The notes under the pieces: generated by a model
Told to the model about the DNA's origin: nothing
Seen by the model: the letters and a program-made list of their open reading frames with translations, nothing else
Databases searched by the model: none
Assembly (NCBI GenBank): GCA_011372335.1
Contig: DRSY01000138.1
Coordinates: 1-8,722, forward strand
DNA length: 8,722 nt
DNA from: Candidatus Woesearchaeota archaeon
GTDB lineage: Archaea > Nanobdellota > Nanobdellia > Woesearchaeales > SM23-78
Reading direction: 5' to 3'
Shown here: in pieces, positions 5,122-8,722 of the stretch
Position numbering within the stretch: the first letter of the stretch is position 1
Layout: every line of letters begins with the position of its first letter
Translations under genes and position numbers: made by a program

Positions 5122-5796
5122 GTGGAGCAAATCAAGAAATTCAATGTGTACAAGGATAAAAATAAGAAAACGATTCTCTACACTAAGAATCTGACTCCTG
5201 GGAAATCCTTGTTTGACGAAGAATTAATAGTAGAGAAAGGTGTTGAGTACAGAGCCTGGGATGTTACTCGGAGTAAGCTAGCAGCAGCCATTAAGAAAGG
5301 AATATCCCAGATAGGTATCAAGCAAGGAGATGTAGTCCTTTACCTCGGAGCATCTCACGGCTTTACACCAAGCTATGTATCAGACATTGTAGGCGCTAAC
5401 GGCTTTGTTTTTTGCATTGACAACGCTCCTCGCGTATTAAGAGACTTAATATTCGTATGCCAGCAAAGAACTAACATGGCACCCATCCTCGCGGATGCTA
5501 ATCACCCCGCAGAATACAAAGACTTAATCACCTCAGAAGTTGATGTTGTTTATCAAGACCTTGCTCAGAGGAACCAAGTAGATATATTTCTGAAAAACTG
5601 TGAAGCTTACTTGAAGAGAGGCGGCTTTGGCTTACTAGCAGTGAAGGCGAGGAGTATTGATGTTTCAAAAAAGCCTACAGGAATATTCAAGCAGGTAAGG
5701 AAACAACTTGAGCAGAGCACCATGGTAGTCGTGGATTACAGGGAGCTAGCTCCTTACGAGAAGGACCACGCGCTTTTTGTGTGTAAAAAGAAATAA
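5122..5796 (+). CDS. flpA: Fibrillarin-like rRNA/tRNA 2'-O-methyltransferase
   Basis: Fibrillarin is the SAM-dependent catalytic subunit of C/D-box sRNPs. At 224 aa it has the normal archaeal length. It shows TKNLTPG (21-27), the family signature EYRAWDVTRSKLAAAI (42-57), the SAM-binding loop VVLYLGASHGFTPSYVSDIV (71-90), then FCIDNAPRVLRDL (97-109) and ADA (124-126). QDLAQ (145-149), AVKARSID (173-180) and YEKDHALFV (212-220) follow. The expected catalytic lysines and aspartates (Lys22, Asp146, Lys175, Asp215) are present, so it should be active. Loop I reads GASHG rather than the common GAASG, and an Asp replaces the usual Glu after strand 2. The start is GTG at 5122, because a TGA lies directly before it in frame; GGGTG seven nt upstream may serve as ribosome binding site. 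It is probably cotranscribed with the preceding membrane protein. Confidence 0.93.
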   Translation: MEQIKKFNVYKDKNKKTILYTKNLTPGKSLFDEELIVEKGVEYRAWDVTRSKLAAAIKKGISQIGIKQGDVVLYLGASHGFTPSYVSDIVGANGFVFCIDNAPRVLRDLIFVCQQRTNMAPILADANHPAEYKDLITSEVDVVYQDLAQRNQVDIFLKNCEAYLKRGGFGLLAVKARSIDVSKKPTGIFKQVRKQLEQSTMVVVDYRELAPYEKDHALFVCKKK

Positions 5797-5850
5797 TCCG
5801 TTTTAATTCTTATCCCAAGCAAGTCTTTACCAATCCGCGGGATGAATTAT

Positions 5851-7365
5851 TCAGCTTATGAACAGATTCTTACTAGAGAAATTAGGGTCGCTGGTCAGAT
5901 TAACCCCTAGTTCTCTTAGACCTGCTTCATCACCCGGAGTAGGGATGTGTGTAATATGTACTTCACAGCTTTTAAGCTCTTTTAATTTCTCCATGGCTAA
6001 CTTAGCATTAGGATTGGTGGCTGCGCTTATACTAAGAGCAATAAGTGTTTCTCCTAAGTCAAGGCTCACTGTTTTCTTACTTAGAATATTTTTCTTAAGC
6101 TTACCTATCGACTCTATTGTGTTCGGGGATAATAAATGTGTCTTATCAGGGATTCCTGCTAACTCTTTTATAGCATTTAGCACAAGACTGGATGCGGAGT
6201 GCATAAGAGGAGAGTTCTTTCCTGTAACGATTAGACCATTCCTTAACTCTATTGCTGCTCCGCAAAAAATACCTTCATCACCCTTATTCTTTTTTTCTGC
6301 TTCTTTTGCTGCTTGCCTTGCTGGCATAACCACCTTCCTGTCTTCTGGCTTAAGATTCAACTCTTTCATAAGAAGCTCTACTCTTTGAACTGTCTCCTTG
6401 CTAGCAAAACCCATTGCGTACTCACAGCCGTATCTAAAATATCTCCTTATTATCTCCTGCTTTGCAGCTTCTCTTACAACCTCATCATTAATAATCCCAA
6501 AACCAGCACGATTAACCCCCATGTCTGTTGGGGACTTATATATTGATTCAGTCCCTGTTATCTTTTCTAATATCTTTTTAAGCACAGGAAATGTTTCTAC
6601 ATCCCTATTATAATTAATTGCTTCCTTATTATAAGCCTCTAAGTGAAAAGGGTCAATAAGGTTAAAATCTCCTATGTCAGCAGTGGCTGCTTCATAAGCC
6701 ATATTAACAGGATGCTTAAGGGGAAGGTTCCAGATAGGAAAAGTCTCAAACTTAGCATACCCTGCTTTTATACCTCTTTTATAATCATGGTATACTTGGG
6801 ATAAGCAGGTAGCTAGTTTTCCACTGCCAGGTCCAGGACCAGTAACTATTACCAAAGGTTTTTCTGTTTCTATATACTCATTAGCTCCATAACCTTCATC
6901 GCTCACGATTAAATCAATATCTGCAGGGTACCCTCTTATAGCTTTATGAGTGTATACTCTTATATTCCTTCTTTCTAATTTATTCTTAAAAATCTTAGCT
7001 GCCGCCTGGTTATCAAAACGAGTTATAACAACCCCTGCAACCCTAAGACCCCGATCTTTTAAGTCATCAATCAGTTTGAGAGCATCAACATCGTAAGTAA
7101 TCCCAAAGTCAGCTCTTAGTTTCTTCCTCTCAATATCCCCTGCATAAATGCAAAGAATAATATCAGCTTTATCCTTTAATTTTTGCAATAACCTCATCTT
7201 AACATTAGGGTCAAAGCCAGGCAGGACCCGAGATGCATGGTAGTCAAATAAGAGCTTGCCTCCAAACTCAAGGTATAACTTATTATTAAACTTCTTAACT
7301 CTCTCAAGAATAGCAGAGCTTTGTTCTTTTAGGTATTTCTCATTATCAAAACCAATTCTGTTCAT
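5851..7365 (-). CDS. DUF1846 family protein (504 aa)
   Basis: The protein matches the DUF1846 family along its whole length, including its usual size near 500 aa. Recognisable blocks are [20 protein letters not shown] (31-50), [19 protein letters not shown] (74-92), [14 protein letters not shown] (153-166), the glycine loop [17 protein letters not shown] (174-190), [20 protein letters not shown] (206-225), [15 protein letters not shown] (251-265) and [15 protein letters not shown] (278-292). The glycine loop resembles a P-loop but does not fit GxxxxGK[ST], so nucleotide binding is only a guess. The biochemical role is unknown to me. ATG at 7365 is chosen because family members begin with a short lead into [12 protein letters not shown]; an upstream ATG at 7422 would add 19 residues unlike the family and would start inside the likely TATA box. 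The gene is convergent with fibrillarin (54-nt gap). The family is mainly bacterial in my knowledge, so transfer is possible. Confidence 0.92.
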   Translation of the reverse strand: MNRIGFDNEKYLKEQSSAILERVKKFNNKLYLEFGGKLLFDYHASRVLPGFDPNVKMRLLQKLKDKADIILCIYAGDIERKKLRADFGITYDVDALKLIDDLKDRGLRVAGVVITRFDNQAAAKIFKNKLERRNIRVYTHKAIRGYPADIDLIVSDEGYGANEYIETEKPLVIVTGPGPGSGKLATCLSQVYHDYKRGIKAGYAKFETFPIWNLPLKHPVNMAYEAATADIGDFNLIDPFHLEAYNKEAINYNRDVETFPVLKKILEKITGTESIYKSPTDMGVNRAGFGIINDEVVREAAKQEIIRRYFRYGCEYAMGFASKETVQRVELLMKELNLKPEDRKVVMPARQAAKEAEKKNKGDEGIFCGAAIELRNGLIVTGKNSPLMHSASSLVLNAIKELAGIPDKTHLLSPNTIESIGKLKKNILSKKTVSLDLGETLIALSISAATNPNAKLAMEKLKELKSCEVHITHIPTPGDEAGLRELGVNLTSDPNFSSKNLFIS

Positions 7366-7421
7366 ATTAAGAGACCTATTAAAACCTTTTTTTCTTTGCA
7401 TTAAAAAAGAAACAAAAAACA

Positions 7422-7431
7422 CATATATAAA
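7422..7431 (-). promoter_or_regulatory. TATA-box candidate for the DUF1846 gene
   Basis: On the minus strand this reads TTTATATATG, centred about 62 nt before the ATG at 7365. It predicts a transcript with a leader of roughly 35 nt. AGGT eight nt before that ATG could act as a weak ribosome binding site, which fits a led rather than leaderless mRNA. Confidence 0.4.
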
Positions 7432-7516
7432 TATTTATGAGAAGAGACATAATAACTATAAAATAAATATTTAAATAAATATGACCATTAAAAATATGCT
7501 CCCACAAAACCAAAAG

Positions 7517-7541
7517 AAAAAATTAATAAAATATTAAAAAA
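7517..7541 (-). terminator. Minus-strand T tracts after the glycosyltransferase
   Basis: Two A6 runs on the + strand (7517-7522 and 7536-7541) give T6 tracts on the minus strand within AT-rich DNA. They lie after both the glycosyltransferase stop and the stop of the candidate small ORF. They are plausible archaeal terminators. Confidence 0.35.
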
Positions 7542-7579
7542 GTATTAAGGAGCGCTGAGGATTACAAAAACCCGCCTTC

Positions 7580-7690
7580 TTAAAAAACCCCTTTCAGTAA
7601 CCCATCAAATACTCCGCCAAAATTATTTTTCTTGGACCAATTCGTCTTCCTATAGTCATATATATCAAAAGTATCATTCTCCGAATCCAA
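7580..7690 (-). CDS. Candidate 36-aa ORF, or displaced C-terminal tail of the glycosyltransferase
   Basis: Reading from TTG at 7690 gives 36 codons ending in TAA at 7580-7582. The peptide looks protein-like: an acidic start (DSENDTFDIYDYRK), then NWSKKNNF, then a glycine-containing amphipathic end (GGVFDGLLKGVF). GAGGT lies five nt before the TTG and could be a ribosome binding site; a second purine run, GGAGGAGG, lies at 7720-7727. The frame stays open upstream to a TAG inside the end of the glycosyltransferase gene, with no better start. The gene would begin 17 nt after the glycosyltransferase stop on the same strand. Two readings are possible: a small separate gene, or the true C-terminus of the glycosyltransferase moved out of frame by an indel. 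No family is recognised. Confidence 0.35.
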   Translation of the reverse strand: MDSENDTFDIYDYRKTNWSKKNNFGGVFDGLLKGVF

Positions 7691-7707
7691 GAAGAACCTC
7701 TTTGTAG

Positions 7708-8722
7708 TTAGGTATGCGTCCTCCTCCTAATAATAGCTCTTATAAGCTTACGAGACATAATCCTGTGCTGGAAGTGCTTTTTCAGAACATAAAGATTCTT
7801 ATCCACCCATTTCTTACGAAGAGCCTCATTCCTAATAATACGCATAGTCCTCCTAAGGGATTCCTCTTCAACTTCAAACCTCTTAAGAGCAATAACCTTG
7901 AAGCCCTTCCTAGCAATGTCCTTTACAAACACAGGGTAAGTATAAACTACAGGGATTAGGCCTGAGGCTAATACTTCTAACAAGTTGTTGCCAAAGCCTT
8001 CTATCTCACTAAAATAAGTAGCAATCCCTCCCAGTCTCGCAATTATTTGGGGTATCTCCTCAAACTTGATATCAGCTTTCTTGTAGTCCTCTGCGAATAC
8101 CATAACCACGTTCTTGGTATTATACTCCTCACAGAGCTTCTTATGCAGCCTTTTCAAAGACCTCTTATACCACTTACTCTCATCTCTGCTGTGACCTGAC
8201 ACAAAGAAGATAATCGCTTTATAGCTGGTTTTACTCCTAAGCCTTCTTAACAATTCAAAACAATACCTCAAAGCAAAGTCAATCCTCTTCCTTGGAATAA
8301 TCCTTGTGTGTTGTAAACAGAAAAGAACCTGTTTCAAGCTCAGATTTCTATGCTTTAACAACCCCCTGATATCATAATCCTCTAAGAACCTAACAACCCT
8401 TTTGCTAAGCCTCGCTCTTCTTAACTCATCATAGGAATTTATAAAAACATCTGTTGTATTATAAATAACATCATGATTAGAAAGCATGGAGTCATAAAAA
8501 CCAGGCTGCTCCTTATCAATCTCAAGGAAATAGTTCTGGGCAATATTAAACTGCAAGGTGTTAATAAAAATAATATACTCCACGTACCTCCCAGGCACCC
8601 CTTCAAGAAGGTACTTCCTAGCCTCATCCGACGGGTTTCTGAAACGAGGCCTTTCAAGATGTGAATCATGCCACCACAAGATATACTTCGGTGTCCTCTT
8701 ACCTTCAAGGATATTATGCTTA
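7708..8722 (-). CDS. GT4-like glycosyltransferase, 5' end outside the window
   Basis: The product resembles retaining GT-B glycosyltransferases that transfer sugar from a nucleotide-activated donor, acting at the cytoplasmic membrane in surface glycan or glycoprotein synthesis. The frame has no stop up to the right edge, so the gene is incomplete and a TTG at 8679 is not a true start. The visible start YILWWHDSHLERPRF (crossing 8679) resembles the HD-containing acceptor-side motif, followed by YVEYIIFINTLQF. The strand IIFFVSGHSRDESKWY opens the donor domain. The donor-binding E-x7-E motif is seen as EIEGFGNNLLEVLASG with PVVYTYPVF after it. The C-terminal part is rich in Arg and Lys (RRMRIIRN-like helix and IIRRRTHT end), fitting peripheral membrane attachment. 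The N-terminal Rossmann fold is missing from the window. The sugar and acceptor cannot be told. Confidence 0.8.
   Translation of the reverse strand, partial: KHNILEGKRTPKYILWWHDSHLERPRFRNPSDEARKYLLEGVPGRYVEYIIFINTLQFNIAQNYFLEIDKEQPGFYDSMLSNHDVIYNTTDVFINSYDELRRARLSKRVVRFLEDYDIRGLLKHRNLSLKQVLFCLQHTRIIPRKRIDFALRYCFELLRRLRSKTSYKAIIFFVSGHSRDESKWYKRSLKRLHKKLCEEYNTKNVVMVFAEDYKKADIKFEEIPQIIARLGGIATYFSEIEGFGNNLLEVLASGLIPVVYTYPVFVKDIARKGFKVIALKRFEVEEESLRRTMRIIRNEALRKKWVDKNLYVLKKHFQHRIMSRKLIRAIIRRRTHT

Larger units (their letters stand above)
7366..7707. other. 342-bp very AT-rich interval with promoter, T tracts and a possible small ORF
   Basis: From right to left on the minus strand this holds a candidate 36-aa ORF (7580-7690), minus-strand T6 tracts at 7582-7587, 7536-7541 and 7517-7522 that could terminate the glycosyltransferase transcript, and then the promoter region of the DUF1846 gene. 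The part from 7423 to 7545 is almost entirely A and T. I see no RNA gene. Confidence 0.5.

Noticed and set aside
5858..6388. Forward 176-codon ORF antisense to the DUF1846 gene
   Set aside because: The minus strand encodes a clear full-length family member here; the forward frame is its shadow.
7051..7070. C-box-like and D-box-like words on the minus strand (TGATGA near CTGA), as in C/D guide RNAs
   Set aside because: They lie inside the DUF1846 coding region, the spacing does not fit a complete C-D'-C'-D arrangement, and such short words recur by chance. No C/D sRNA was found in the intergenic regions either.
7481..7537. Forward 18-codon ORF with a TATA-like CTATAAAA about 22 nt upstream
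   Set aside because: The region is nearly all A and T, so both the TATA-like word and the Lys/Asn-rich peptide are expected by chance.
8439..8708. Minus-strand 89-codon ORF overlapping the glycosyltransferase start in another frame
   Set aside because: The glycosyltransferase frame carries recognisable motifs through the same bases and is open to the window edge.

Overview
This AT-rich window looks like a chromosomal segment of an archaeon, most likely a DPANN-type lineage (Woesearchaeota/Pacearchaeota-like). The evidence is an archaeal/eukaryotic-type class I release factor (aRF1, with NIKS and GGQ motifs), an aNop5/Nop56-type C/D-box RNP protein, an archaeal fibrillarin, TATA boxes about 22-32 nt before several start codons (leaderless or near-leaderless mRNAs), oligo-T terminators, and several small orphan membrane proteins. 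The lineage is inferred from remembered protein character, not from a search.

Layout. (1) 3-86 (+) is the 3' end of a gene cut by the window edge; its Cys-x2-Cys tail resembles the end of RecB/Cas4-like PD-(D/E)XK nucleases. (2) 87-427 has no convincing gene. (3) 428-1030 (-) is a 200-aa multi-pass membrane protein. A short promoter region separates it from a divergent 44-aa coiled-coil microprotein (1147-1281, +). (4) 1410-3633 (-) is a cluster of aRF1, then a SprT-like zinc metallopeptidase overlapping it by 4 nt, then a 4-TM membrane protein probably with its own promoter. (5) 3785-5796 (+) holds a short Nop5, a 4-TM membrane protein and fibrillarin. Nop5 and the membrane-protein/fibrillarin pair appear to be separate transcripts. 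(6) 5851-7365 (-) is a complete DUF1846 protein, a family known to me mostly from Gram-positive bacteria. (7) 7366-7707 is mostly non-coding but holds a possible 36-aa ORF (7580-7690, -). (8) 7708-8722 (-) is a GT4-like glycosyltransferase open to the right edge, so its N-terminal part is missing.

How the genes fit together. The core is information processing: termination (aRF1) and rRNA/tRNA 2'-O-methylation (Nop5 plus fibrillarin, which act with L7Ae and C/D sRNAs). The SprT-like peptidase is translationally linked to aRF1. The points most worth following up are a Nop5 that lacks the region normally binding fibrillarin, an aRF1 that lacks the usual minidomain, the fixed aRF1/SprT linkage, the archaeal DUF1846 gene, and two small ORFs. 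I saw no CRISPR array, tRNA, rRNA, insertion sequence or obvious defence island.
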